A stretch of 64,000 nt of DNA from Paenibacillus ferrarius (lineage in GTDB: Bacteria; Bacillota; Bacilli; Paenibacillales; NBRC-103111), in contig NZ_MBTG01000073.1 of NCBI RefSeq assembly GCF_002027705.1, positions 186,001 to 250,000 on the forward strand, written 5' to 3'. The notes beneath the pieces were generated by a model. The model was not told the origin of the DNA and made no database searches. It was given only the letters and a program-made list of their open reading frames with translations. Positions 1 through 8,336 of the stretch are shown piece by piece. The translations under genes were made by a program, and so were the position numbers. Each line of letters starts with the position of its first letter. Positions within the stretch are counted from its first letter, which is position 1.

Positions 1-710
1 TTATCGCATCGGAGGCCAAGGAGCTGGAGTCATCTGCAGGGGATGCTTCTAAATTTCAGGAGGATTTCGCTGATTTTGAACGGCGTATTCGCGAGAACAT
101 CGCTTCAAGCAATTTTTCGGATTTTGTCATAGAGGTGGAGGAATGGCTGAATACGTTCCGGGAGCAGGATCTTTCCATCCAACGGATTCATTTGCATACC
201 TACTCATTAATTGACTCGCTGATTAAGGAAATTAAAGCTGCAAACGGGGACTCCGCCAAATTGTATGTAGAGCAGTTCGAAGCCTATGCCGAGCAGGTGC
301 AGTGCCAAGAAACGTTCGAGGAACTGTCAACGCTGCTGACGGTTGTTATTCAGAAATTCGTTGAGCTTAGAAATACACAAAAACCGCTTCATAAGACTAT
401 TAAATATGTGCTATCCCTGATAGAGGACAAATATATGACGAATTTGACGCTGAAATCGATTGCCGAAGAAGTTTTCATATCCCAATCTCACTTGTCAACG
501 TTATTCCGCCAGGAAATGGGGATTAATTTTCTCGACTATTTGCACCAGTTCAGAATAGATAAAGCGAAGCTTTTGCTCAAACAAGATAATGGGAAAGTCT
601 ACACGGTAGCACGTGAGGTCGGGTATTACGATGAAGCGCATTTTGTCCGCTTTTTCAAAAAATGGACGGGAATGCTGCCCTCCCAGTACAAAAAACAAAA
701 TGGCTCCTAA
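1..710 (+). CDS. AraC-type transcriptional regulator, C-terminal part (5' end outside window)
   Basis: The reading frame is open from the first bases of the window and ends with TAA at 708-710, so this is the C-terminal 235 residues of a longer protein. The last 100 residues form a typical AraC/XylS double helix-turn-helix: a first helix pair around SLIEDKYMTNLTLKSIAEEV and a second ending in the signature VGYYDEAHFVRFFKKWTG with a P-S-Q-Y tail. The preceding region is helical and without enzyme motifs, as in the linker of YesN-type response regulators, so the missing N-terminus probably carries a receiver domain. It lies directly upstream of a sugar ABC transporter operon on the same strand and is the likely regulator of it. 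An internal ATG at 135 exists but has no good ribosome site and would start inside a continuous frame. Confidence 0.85.
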   Translation, partial: IASEAKELESSAGDASKFQEDFADFERRIRENIASSNFSDFVIEVEEWLNTFREQDLSIQRIHLHTYSLIDSLIKEIKAANGDSAKLYVEQFEAYAEQVQCQETFEELSTLLTVVIQKFVELRNTQKPLHKTIKYVLSLIEDKYMTNLTLKSIAEEVFISQSHLSTLFRQEMGINFLDYLHQFRIDKAKLLLKQDNGKVYTVAREVGYYDEAHFVRFFKKWTGMLPSQYKKQNGS

Positions 711-816
711 TAAACATACAGCTTTACCGAAGAATCATAGGTTATGCCCCCAATGAGCCTGTTTTATAATGAAATTACAGCGCTGATGCAAGATTAAATG
801 ATATGGAGGGGTTCTT

Positions 817-2199
817 TTGAAAAAGTTTCTTAATACGGTTACGGTCATTGTGATGTTTGCCAGCCTCGTTACGGCTTGCGGGAAACCGGATCAAGCAGGG
901 TCAAGCAGCACGACAGACAAAGCCCCAAGCGCGACCAACACGCCTAACGCAGATAAAAAGACAGAGAGCGGTCAGAAGGTCGAAATTAAGTTTTTCAGCA
1001 ACAACCCGGATCGCGGAGGTGGTCAAGGGAAAGCGGAGCAGCTATTAATTGACCAGTATATGAAAGAAAATCCTTCTATTAAGATATCAGTGGAAACGCT
1101 TTCTCCAGATCCTCAGTTCCAAGATAAGCTGAAAATTTATAACGTTTCGGATACTCTCCCGGATGTCACGATGATGTGGGGGGGCGCACGCTATCTCGGA
1201 CCTTTGGTTAAGAACAATGCGCTTGTCAGCTTCACCAAGCAGGATTTCGCTGGTCAAGGATTTATCGATGCGGCATTCGATTCTTTCACGTTGAACAATA
1301 AGATTTATGGAATCCCTAAAAATACGGACTTTTTGGTCCTGTATGTCAATAAAAAAGTGCTTGCCGACCATGGATTGGAGCCTCCTAAAACAGAAGCCGA
1401 TCTTTTCAAAATTGCTGAGAAATTGAAAGGCACCAATGTTGTGCCGATAGCGCTGGATGGAAGAGATTCATGGCCGTTGGGCTTACTGTTTGATGCTGTT
1501 GTAGCGCGTCAATCCGGCGGTTTCGACTTGTATCATAAAGCGATTGATCGCTCTGGCTCCTTCAAGGATCCAGCTGTCATTACCTCAGCGAAGAAATTGC
1601 AGGATATGGTGAAAAGCGGCGTATTCGGCGAAGGCTTCCTGAACTTGGATTACGGAGCAGCTAGAAACTTGTTCGGACAAGGCAAAGCTGCCATGTACTT
1701 GATGGGCCAATGGGAAATGGGGGTTTCGACCGATACGAACTTCCCGGATGATGTGCGCAGCAACATGATCGCCATTCCGTACCCAGCTTCTGATGATGGC
1801 AAAAGTCCGACAACCGATCTTCTGGCCTGGTTTGGCGGCGGATACAGTGTATCCAGCAAATCCAAAAATTCCGGTGAAGCCAAGAAATTTGCCATCTGGA
1901 TGTTCAAAAAAGAGAATTGGTCCAAAACCGTTTGGCAGAATGGCATTACGTTCCCGGCACAATCCTATGATGAGTTCAACACGGGCAAGGAAACCCAAAT
2001 TCAAAAGGATCTGACGAATATTCTCAAGTCGGCCAAAGTGTTCAGCGGAGCGAACTCGCAGGATCGTTTCTCTGCTTCCACATCCAAGGGCTACCTGGAT
2101 GCCATTACAGAGCTGTTGGCGCTCAAGTCAACACCTGAGAAGTTTGCTGAATCCATCGACGTTATTGCCGAAAAATCAAACAAAGAGTTGAATCCATAA
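817..2199 (+). CDS. Sugar ABC transporter substrate-binding lipoprotein
   Basis: Family 1 extracellular solute-binding protein, 460 aa, the normal length for this family. The N-terminus has a lysine pair, a hydrophobic stretch and a lipobox LVTAC with Cys at about residue 21, followed by a Ser/Thr-rich tether, so it should be a lipoprotein on the outer face of the membrane. The mature part has the usual bilobal sugar-binder features (DVTMMWGG, a GIPKNTDF segment near the first third, and a FGGGYSVSS hinge region). The start is TTG at 817, chosen because GGAGGGG lies 5 bases upstream and the signal peptide begins there. Two permeases follow and no ATPase gene is present. The substrate cannot be read from sequence; the neighbouring aldolase and hydrolase suggest a sugar acid or an oligosaccharide that yields one. 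Confidence 0.92.
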   Translation: MKKFLNTVTVIVMFASLVTACGKPDQAGSSSTTDKAPSATNTPNADKKTESGQKVEIKFFSNNPDRGGGQGKAEQLLIDQYMKENPSIKISVETLSPDPQFQDKLKIYNVSDTLPDVTMMWGGARYLGPLVKNNALVSFTKQDFAGQGFIDAAFDSFTLNNKIYGIPKNTDFLVLYVNKKVLADHGLEPPKTEADLFKIAEKLKGTNVVPIALDGRDSWPLGLLFDAVVARQSGGFDLYHKAIDRSGSFKDPAVITSAKKLQDMVKSGVFGEGFLNLDYGAARNLFGQGKAAMYLMGQWEMGVSTDTNFPDDVRSNMIAIPYPASDDGKSPTTDLLAWFGGGYSVSSKSKNSGEAKKFAIWMFKKENWSKTVWQNGITFPAQSYDEFNTGKETQIQKDLTNILKSAKVFSGANSQDRFSASTSKGYLDAITELLALKSTPEKFAESIDVIAEKSNKELNP

Positions 2200-2222
2200 T
2201 TCAATAGTTGGAAACGGAACAT

Positions 2223-2252
2223 GGAGCAAAGCATAGTTGAGGGTTTTGCTCC
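2223..2252 (+). promoter_or_regulatory. Inverted repeat between binding-protein and permease genes
   Basis: GGAGCAAA (2223-2230) pairs perfectly with TTTGCTCC (2245-2252). There is no strong T tract after it. A hairpin here, just behind a binding-protein gene, typically protects the upstream mRNA or attenuates readthrough, so that the binding protein is made in excess over the permeases. Its position also argues that the permease starts downstream at 2287 and not at the earlier ATG at 2221. Confidence 0.5.
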
Positions 2253-2286
2253 CTTTCACAGAGAGAATTGGAAGTGGTGGAGGAAC

Positions 2287-3168
2287 ATGAACAAACTTTG
2301 GATGGAGAAACGGAATATTGCTGTGTTAATCATGCCGGGGCTGGTATTCATTCTCGGATTGATTTTATTGCCTATTCTGGTCGCGCTTTATCTAAGCTTC
2401 ACGAATTATGACGGGGTAGACTATCTCTTCCTCGGTTTGGACAATTACAAAGAAATTTTCTTCCATGATCCTGTGTTCTGGAGTTCGCTTCGCAATGCAG
2501 TCTTACTGGGCATAGCGTTCATCCTGCTGCAGCATCCCCTGGCCATCTTGATGGCGATTGTTACCCCTCATACCGGCAGGTGGGAACGTTTCCTGCGTGT
2601 AGTCATTTTCATTCCGTCCATTATCTCGACGTTCGTGACCTCGCAAATGTGGGTGAGCATTTTGTCGGTTCAATATGGGCTGCTTAATCGGGTTCTGGCT
2701 GACATCGGGTTGTCTTCTTGGAAGCAGGACTGGTTAGGGAACCCGGATATCGCTATTTACTCCATTATCTTCGTGGCGATGTGGCAAGGTTTTGGTTATG
2801 CTTATCTGCTCTACTATGCAGGAATCAAAGGCATTCCGTCAGAGTTGTACGAGGCGGCAGTCGTTGATGGCGCCAACAAATGGCAGTACAATTTGCGGGT
2901 CGTGCTTCCGCTGTTGTCACCTGTCATCCGTATTAACTTCGTTCTCGCCGTCGTTGCTGGATTTAAACAGATGGAGACGGTCTTCTTGATGACTGGAGGC
3001 GGACCTGCCAACAGCACACAATTTCTGGCGACGTATTTATATTCCAAGGCGTTCCGCGACGGGCTATTCGGTTACGGAAGTGCGATCTCCGTTCTGTTCG
3101 TGTTCTTCTGCCTGCTCCTGACACTGTTGATGAATCGCTTGCTGAAGAAAGATGTAGGTGAATTCTAA
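2287..3168 (+). CDS. Sugar ABC transporter permease (MalF/UgpA type)
   Basis: Binding-protein-dependent transport system inner membrane component, 293 aa. It begins MNKLWMEKRN followed by a first membrane segment, has about six membrane segments, and carries the cytoplasmic EAA loop (YEAAVVDGANKWQYNLRVVLP) that contacts the ATPase. The ATG at 2287 is preferred over the in-frame ATG at 2221 because GGTGGAGG lies directly upstream, the 2221 start has no ribosome site, and an inverted repeat occupies 2223-2252. The stop codon overlaps the next permease start by one base, so the two subunits are translationally coupled and probably form a heterodimer. The partner ATPase is not in this window; an MsmX-like shared ATPase is the usual solution in Bacillota (inference). 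Confidence 0.9.
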   Translation: MNKLWMEKRNIAVLIMPGLVFILGLILLPILVALYLSFTNYDGVDYLFLGLDNYKEIFFHDPVFWSSLRNAVLLGIAFILLQHPLAILMAIVTPHTGRWERFLRVVIFIPSIISTFVTSQMWVSILSVQYGLLNRVLADIGLSSWKQDWLGNPDIAIYSIIFVAMWQGFGYAYLLYYAGIKGIPSELYEAAVVDGANKWQYNLRVVLPLLSPVIRINFVLAVVAGFKQMETVFLMTGGGPANSTQFLATYLYSKAFRDGLFGYGSAISVLFVFFCLLLTLLMNRLLKKDVGEF

Positions 3169-4013
3169 TGAGGACCTTATCCAAGCCTTATACACAATTG
3201 GTGCAGATAATCTTTTATATAAGTTTGGCTCTAGTAGCGATCGCACAAATATTCCCATTAATTTGGATGATCAACTTCTCGCTGCTAAAAAGCGGTGATT
3301 TCTTCGGCAGCAACATTTTAAAATGGCCGAGCCCTTTCCAATGGAAAAATTATGCCGACGCGTTTAAGCTCGGACACGTGCCCGCTTACCTGCTGAACAG
3401 TGCGATTGTTGCTGTTGTCGTTATCGCGGTGACCGTCATCGTTTCGCTGATGCTCAGCTATGTGATCGCAAGAATCGACTGGAAATGGAATAAATATTTG
3501 GCTGGCCTTGTCATGATTTGTATGATTGTACCGCTGTATTCAACGCTTTTGCCGAATTTCTTCATATTCAATAAAATCAAATTAATCGATACCTATTTCG
3601 CCCTTATTTTACCAAATATTGCTTTTCTAATCCCTTTAAGTGTGTTTATCTTTATCGGATTTCTAGAAACCACACCTCGGGCAATCGAGGAGGCTGCCGT
3701 TATTGATGGGCTAAACTTGCTGGGCGTTGTTTTTCGCATCATTATTCCAATATCCAAACCCGTGATTTCGTCTGTTGCCGTTCTGGCCTTCCTAAACACT
3801 TGGAACGAATTCATTATGGCGGTTACCTTCATACGAACAGACACGTATAAAACATTACCCTTTTCGTTAATTCAGTTTACTGGTGAATATGCGTCCAATT
3901 ATGCTGCTCAATTCGCAGTAATGACTGTGATCGCGCTCCCTTCTGTTCTCCTATACATGATTTTCACAGAACAAATTACGAGCAGCTTGACTGCTGGAGC
4001 CGTTAAGGGCTGA
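3168..4013 (+). CDS. Sugar ABC transporter permease (MalG/UgpE type)
   Basis: Second inner-membrane subunit of the importer, 281 aa with six predicted membrane segments. The EAA loop reads IEEAAVIDGLNLLGVVFRII, ending in the IPISKP motif typical of MalG-type proteins, and the C-terminus ends in LTAGAVKG, the usual tail of this subfamily. ATG at 3168 overlaps the previous stop (TAATG). It works with the upstream permease to carry the substrate delivered by the lipoprotein at 817. A short hairpin followed by T residues lies about 60 bases downstream. Confidence 0.92.
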   Translation: MRTLSKPYTQLVQIIFYISLALVAIAQIFPLIWMINFSLLKSGDFFGSNILKWPSPFQWKNYADAFKLGHVPAYLLNSAIVAVVVIAVTVIVSLMLSYVIARIDWKWNKYLAGLVMICMIVPLYSTLLPNFFIFNKIKLIDTYFALILPNIAFLIPLSVFIFIGFLETTPRAIEEAAVIDGLNLLGVVFRIIIPISKPVISSVAVLAFLNTWNEFIMAVTFIRTDTYKTLPFSLIQFTGEYASNYAAQFAVMTVIALPSVLLYMIFTEQITSSLTAGAVKG

Positions 4014-4073
4014 AAGGTTTGTGCTATTAAGGTACCGCTAGCATTCAATGCCCAAGCTGTCCATAAGGCTATC

Positions 4074-4094
4074 AGCCGAAAGGACGGCTTTTTC
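4074..4094 (+). terminator. Possible weak rho-independent terminator
   Basis: AGCCG (4074-4078) pairs with CGGCT (4085-4089) around a six-base loop, followed by TTTTT. The stem is only five base pairs, so it probably acts as a partial terminator between the transporter genes and the catabolic genes that follow on the same strand. Confidence 0.45.
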
Positions 4095-4136
4095 ATTAGA
4101 AAGAGAAATTCCATGGACGGGGAGGTTTAGCTTTGC

Positions 4137-5111
4137 ATGCCTATTCAAACAGTAAGAGGCCCTGTCGCCATGCAGGACTTCGGTTTCTGCCACAGCCATG
4201 AACATTTGTTTCTCGCTCCCGGGCAGCCTTCTTCATTAAATCCGGCCCTGTGCCTTGACGATTACCACCAAAGTGTAGAGGAACTGCTTCTCTTCCAAAG
4301 CTGCGGAGGCCGAGCTATTGTTGATGCCCAGCCTTTAGGCTGTGGGAGAATCGAATCGTGGCTACTGGAAGCCTCGATTCGCACAGACACTCATATCGTT
4401 GCTTCGACGGGCTTTCACAAACTTAGCTTTTACCGGGATGACCATTGGATACGAAAATATGAACAGGACCGACTATTTGACCTATTCGTTCATGAGCTTA
4501 CAGAAGGCATGTTCCTTCGCACAGACCTCGATGAACCGAATAGCTGCATGACGGCCAAAGCAGGTGTGATCAAAACCGCCATGGATGAGGAGCGAATGAA
4601 CGATCCTGATAAAAGGTGGTTTCACGCTGCTGCTTATGCCGCAATCCATACAGGCGCACCTATTCTTTGCCATATTGAATCCTATACTCAGGCTGAAACT
4701 TTGGTGAATATGTACTTAGAGCTTGGAGTTCCTGCCGGGCAAATCATCATCTGCCATTTAGATCGAAAGCTGGACCATTTAGCCATGCACCGTAAACTTG
4801 GGGAAATGGGTGTTTATCTGGAGTATGATACGATTGCTCGCTACAAGTACCACTCGGATGAGGAAGAAGCGCGTCTTATTCATCAAATGATGGACTGGGG
4901 GCTGGAGAAGCGAGTTTTACTGGGCCTTGATACGACCCGGGAACGCATGAAAAGCTACGGTGGGAAAATAGGCTTGGATTTTATTAGCCGGCACTTTATT
5001 CCTTTATTGAAACACAACGGGGTCAGCAATGAACAAATTCGCTTAATGATGACGGATAACCCGGCAAACGCGTTTGCCTTGAAAGCAAGCAAACCCATAT
5101 CGGCTAATTAG
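4137..5111 (+). CDS. Phosphotriesterase-family metal-dependent hydrolase
   Basis: Amidohydrolase-superfamily enzyme of the phosphotriesterase-like group, 324 aa. All expected ligands of the binuclear metal centre are visible: H21-x-H23 (in CHSHEH), the lysine expected to be carbamylated K146 (GVIKTA), H179 (LCHIES), H207 (ICHLDR) and D265 (LGLDTTRE). The start ATG 4137 has GGAGGT ten bases upstream. Characterised bacterial relatives in sugar operons act as lactonases on sugar or sugar-phosphate lactones rather than on organophosphates; together with the following KDPG-type aldolase this suggests opening of a sugar-acid lactone, but the substrate is inference. It lies between the importer and the aldolase, in the same direction. 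Confidence 0.85.
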   Translation: MPIQTVRGPVAMQDFGFCHSHEHLFLAPGQPSSLNPALCLDDYHQSVEELLLFQSCGGRAIVDAQPLGCGRIESWLLEASIRTDTHIVASTGFHKLSFYRDDHWIRKYEQDRLFDLFVHELTEGMFLRTDLDEPNSCMTAKAGVIKTAMDEERMNDPDKRWFHAAAYAAIHTGAPILCHIESYTQAETLVNMYLELGVPAGQIIICHLDRKLDHLAMHRKLGEMGVYLEYDTIARYKYHSDEEEARLIHQMMDWGLEKRVLLGLDTTRERMKSYGGKIGLDFISRHFIPLLKHNGVSNEQIRLMMTDNPANAFALKASKPISAN

Positions 5112-5124
5112 GAGGCATTTCATC

Positions 5125-5787
5125 ATGGAAAAAGAACTGATTATAGCTAAAATCAAACAAAGCGGTCTAGTCGCTGTAGTAAGGGCAGAGGATGAGAAGC
5201 AAGCTGAGCAGATTGCGATTGCATGCATGGCTGGCGGTATTAAGGCCATTGAAATCACCTTCACTATACCTGGTGCGGAGAGAATTATCGCCTCGCTCGC
5301 CCGAAAGTTTGATCCGCATGAATGCCTGATTGGAGCTGGCACAGTGCTGGATGCTGAAACCGCCAGAACCGCTATTCTGGCTGGAGCGCGGTACATCGTG
5401 AGCCCTTATTTGAATATCGACACAGTGACGCTCTGCCACCGTTATCGAGTGCCGATCATGCCAGGAGCAATGACGATTAAAGAAGTCGCCGAATGTTTGG
5501 AAGCTGGGGCTGATATCATTAAGGTGTTCCCAGGTGAGTTGTTCGGGCCAGCCTTTATTCAGGCAGTCAAAGGTCCGCTGCCTCATGCTCAGCTTATGCC
5601 AACTGGCGGCGTGACTATCCAGAATGTATCGCAATGGATGGAGGCGGGAGCTGTCGCAGTTGGCGTTGGAGGAAGCTTGACTGCGGGAGCCAAAACGGGT
5701 AATTACCAGGCTATTACGGATACTGCTCTAGCCTATATGGCGTTGATTAAGAAGGCTCAATCCAATGGACTGGCAGTGCCTATCTGA
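5125..5787 (+). CDS. eda: 2-keto-3-deoxy-6-phosphogluconate/4-hydroxy-2-oxoglutarate aldolase
   Basis: Class I aldolase of the KDPG/KHG family, 220 aa, full length. The Schiff-base lysine is K133 (ADIIKVFP) and the general acid/base glutamate is E43 (KAIEIT), matching the family layout. GAGTVL, VSPYLN and MPGAMT, which line the active site, are all present. It cleaves a 2-keto-3-deoxy acid phosphate to pyruvate and an aldehyde. It starts 13 bases after the upstream hydrolase with AGGAGG at its ribosome site, so the two are one operon. The presence of the aldolase implies that the imported sugar is processed through a keto-deoxy acid, but no dehydratase or KDG kinase is seen here. A 2-keto-3-deoxy-6-phosphogalactonate aldolase is an alternative specificity. 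Confidence 0.92.
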   Translation: MEKELIIAKIKQSGLVAVVRAEDEKQAEQIAIACMAGGIKAIEITFTIPGAERIIASLARKFDPHECLIGAGTVLDAETARTAILAGARYIVSPYLNIDTVTLCHRYRVPIMPGAMTIKEVAECLEAGADIIKVFPGELFGPAFIQAVKGPLPHAQLMPTGGVTIQNVSQWMEAGAVAVGVGGSLTAGAKTGNYQAITDTALAYMALIKKAQSNGLAVPI

Positions 5788-5814
5788 TCATTGGGCTTGC
5801 ATGGAGGTAGGGAA

Positions 5815-6411
5815 ATGCATTGGTTTTCAATTATAGGAATTGGTATCGCTGCCAACCTGGATAATTTAGGGATTGGTCTTTCATTTGGTGCTCGCTCTAC
5901 CAGGGTTCCTTTTATATCGAATTTGGTTATTGCAATTCTTTCGATGATTGCTTCTTATATCTCTACTACCTTGGGCGATGTAATTTCACAATACATTCCT
6001 AGCGATATTACAAACTGGAGTGGGGGCGTCCTACTCGTAATTATTGGACTTTTTGCAATCAAGGCGGATTTGAAAATGAGCTCGGTACAGCATCGTCATC
6101 AAGGAATCACTTCTTTACTTCATAGTCCCAATATAGCGGATCGGGATGGAGATAAAGTAATTTCTTGGAAGGAGTCTATTACTCTCGGAATTGCGCTTGC
6201 GCTAAATTGTACTGTAGGTGGGTTTGGAGCTGGGGTGACCGGATTATCTCCATTCATGACGACGATATCCATAGGTATATTCTCGCTACTAACCATACAT
6301 ATTGGAGTTCGAACGGGTCAGCAAATAGCTAGAACATGGCTTGGCAAATGGTTTAATCGATTAGGGGGTATTCTTTTAGTTCTGATTGGATTGTATGAAG
6401 TGTTTGTATAA
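5815..6411 (+). CDS. YtaF/MntP-family membrane protein
   Basis: Integral membrane protein of 198 aa with about six hydrophobic segments. The N-terminal AANLDNLGIGLSFG and the later ALALNCTVGGFGAG are paired repeats of the type found in the MntP/YtaF family, where the conserved Asp/Asn residues sit in the membrane. A charged central loop contains DRDGDKVISWKE, an EF-hand-like stretch that could bind a divalent cation. Family members are annotated as sporulation membrane protein YtaF or manganese exporters; the exact role here is unknown. ATG 5815 was chosen because GGAGGT precedes it by six bases; a TTG at 5791 is in frame but has no ribosome site. It closes the plus-strand operon. Confidence 0.8.
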   Translation: MHWFSIIGIGIAANLDNLGIGLSFGARSTRVPFISNLVIAILSMIASYISTTLGDVISQYIPSDITNWSGGVLLVIIGLFAIKADLKMSSVQHRHQGITSLLHSPNIADRDGDKVISWKESITLGIALALNCTVGGFGAGVTGLSPFMTTISIGIFSLLTIHIGVRTGQQIARTWLGKWFNRLGGILLVLIGLYEVFV

Positions 6412-6435
6412 TGCTTAAAGCAAACCAGGGATTGT

Positions 6436-6470
6436 AGCCCCAGTACCTCACAGGTATTGGGGCTGGTTTT
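6436..6470. terminator. Bidirectional rho-independent terminator
   Basis: A 13-base arm beginning AGCCCC (6436) pairs with an arm ending GGGGCT (6464), with one G-T wobble and a three-base loop, followed by GGTTTT. It lies between the plus-strand operon ending at 6411 and the convergent gene ending at 6492 and should serve both. Confidence 0.8.
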
Positions 6471-6491
6471 ATGTTCTTTTAGAAAACATGA

Positions 6492-7421
6492 TTAGGCTCT
6501 AACCAGGATATTTTTCCTATAAGTTTCAATAAGTTCAGTCGCCGTCTCGTTGGTATGATAGACACCATGAAAGGGGCCGGTCGGTGAACAGTAACCAACA
6601 GGAATGTGGAAAATTTCTTCAATTAACAATTTGATTCCTGGTAAATTTCCGATTGCGGCCTTTGAATACGCCTCCGTGACTTCATTGGCGCGATATTGAA
6701 GTTCCCGTGCTTCATCGTAGAGGCCTGCGCTCATTTTTTCCATAATCACTTTATGATGATAGCAAGTAACGGCTTGCAGAGCTCCGATATTGCCATCGGC
6801 TCCCATAAGCTGCGAACAAATAGCTAGTTCGTCAGCTCCAGTCAAAATGTTAAGATCTGGACGATATTTTTTGAATCTTTCTAAGAAATAAAAGTTGTTG
6901 TCTGTGAATTTAATGCCGCGAAAAGTAGGAACTTCTTCCATAGCCTCGAGGAGCAGCGAAGGATCGATGCTTTGCCCTCCAGTCAGTGTTTTCCCCATAG
7001 ATACCCAGTAAATATAGAAGGGGGTGTTTGGAGCGGCAGTAGAAATACGTTTGAAGTAATCGACGTTATCTTGCAATGTGGCTTGTTCAGAGATACCAAC
7101 AGATGCTACGGCATACGCGCCATGCTCTGCGGCATGTGCAGCGAGTTCAATTGAATCTTCTAAATTCTCGTTGTACCCGACGTGAACGAAAATAGGCAGT
7201 TTATGCTCGGCAGCTTTTAATACCGCTTCGGCCCATTGTTTTCTTTTTTCCACACTTAAATATTGCCCCTCACCTGTCCACCCCAGCATGTACAAGCCAT
7301 CCGCCTGTTGGTTGACGTACATGTCAATTAAAGCTGGAGCCAGCTCCGTCTTGACATTCCCTTCGTGATCCAAAGGTGTGACCAGTGCAGGGAGAACCCC
7401 TGTCATCAATTTGTTTTGCAT
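6492..7421 (-). CDS. Dihydrodipicolinate synthase/N-acetylneuraminate lyase family aldolase
   Basis: TIM-barrel class I aldolase, 309 aa. The Schiff-base lysine is K171 (RGIKFTD) and a candidate active-site tyrosine is Y138 (FYIYWV). The carboxylate-binding loop, usually GxTGE or GSTGE, reads GWTGE at 47-51, so the glycine/serine before Thr is replaced by tryptophan. The length and the TGADE segment fit the N-acetylneuraminate-lyase side of the family. It is the last gene of a minus-strand operon with a sugar importer, so it most likely cleaves or forms a 2-keto acid derived from the imported compound (a sialic acid or another keto-deoxy sugar acid). No other sialic acid genes (kinase, epimerase) are visible, so sialic acid use is not established. 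Confidence 0.85.
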   Translation of the reverse strand: MQNKLMTGVLPALVTPLDHEGNVKTELAPALIDMYVNQQADGLYMLGWTGEGQYLSVEKRKQWAEAVLKAAEHKLPIFVHVGYNENLEDSIELAAHAAEHGAYAVASVGISEQATLQDNVDYFKRISTAAPNTPFYIYWVSMGKTLTGGQSIDPSLLLEAMEEVPTFRGIKFTDNNFYFLERFKKYRPDLNILTGADELAICSQLMGADGNIGALQAVTCYHHKVIMEKMSAGLYDEARELQYRANEVTEAYSKAAIGNLPGIKLLIEEIFHIPVGYCSPTGPFHGVYHTNETATELIETYRKNILVRA

Positions 7422-7479
7422 CGTAATCTCTCCATTCTTATAGTTTTATATGTTAGGAAGCAACATACCAAATGAACAA

Positions 7480-8322
7480 TTAGCCTTTAAGCGCTCCGCT
7501 AGTCAGTCCAGCGACAAAATATTTATTTAAGGCAATGAATACAACTAACATTGGCAAGACCGACATGACGGTGCCTGCCATCATCAGATCCCAGGAGGTC
7601 ACGGACTCTCCGGAGGTCTTCATGGACACAATGCCAACGACGAGAGGCTGCTTGTCTGGATTCCCCAAGGTAAAGACCATAGGCAGCAGGTAATCGTTCC
7701 ACGAATTCATAAAGGCCAACAAGCCGACGGTTGCGATAAGAGGCTTGGTCAGTGGGAAAATGATGTTGTAGAAAATTCTAAAAAAGCTGCAGCCGTCCAT
7801 TTTGGCTGCTTCGTCGATCTCCTTAGGAATCCCGTCGATAAATCCTTTGGCTAGATAAAGATTCGTAACATTGATTCCGAAAATGTAGATAATAATTACG
7901 CCCCATAGCGAGTTGTTCAAATGCAGCATTTTGGCAATATTCAGCTGCGGATAGAGATATAAGCTGCCGGCAGAAATGAACATGGAGAACGTAATTAGAG
8001 CAAGCAGCAGACGTTTGCCTATAAAATGGCCGCGTGAGAACACATAGCCCGCAGAGATGGAAGTGAAGATCGTCCCGATGACGATGAACGCACACATATA
8101 GATGCTGTTCCATACGTAAACTTTGAAATTAGACAAGTTCCAAGCTTTTACATAGTTCTTAAATGTAATCGTTTCAGGAAAAAACGAGGTAGACGTTAAT
8201 ATGCTTGCCGTGTTTTTCATCGAACTAATGACAACGTAAAAGATCGGAAATATCACGACTATGGCGAGCAGAATCAGAAAGAAATAGAGGGGGATGGCTT
8301 CAATTGCTTTTCTAGTTTTCAT
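7480..8322 (-). CDS. Sugar ABC transporter permease (MalG/UgpE type)
   Basis: Inner-membrane importer subunit of 280 aa with six predicted membrane segments. The EAA loop reads IDEAAKMDGCSFFRIFYNIIFP followed by LTKPLIATV, and the protein ends LTSGALKG, both typical of MalG-type permeases. It begins 14 bases after the partner permease with GGAGAATTGGAAGA upstream. It pairs with the permease at 8337-9278 and receives substrate from the lipoprotein at 9350-10777. Confidence 0.92.
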   Translation of the reverse strand: MKTRKAIEAIPLYFFLILLAIVVIFPIFYVVISSMKNTASILTSTSFFPETITFKNYVKAWNLSNFKVYVWNSIYMCAFIVIGTIFTSISAGYVFSRGHFIGKRLLLALITFSMFISAGSLYLYPQLNIAKMLHLNNSLWGVIIIYIFGINVTNLYLAKGFIDGIPKEIDEAAKMDGCSFFRIFYNIIFPLTKPLIATVGLLAFMNSWNDYLLPMVFTLGNPDKQPLVVGIVSMKTSGESVTSWDLMMAGTVMSVLPMLVVFIALNKYFVAGLTSGALKG

Positions 8323-8336
8323 TCTTCCAATTCTCC

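Noticed and set aside
2221..2286. Earlier ATG for the first permease
   Set aside because: No ribosome site, an inverted repeat lies inside it, and the encoded extension is not typical; ATG 2287 has GGTGGAGG.
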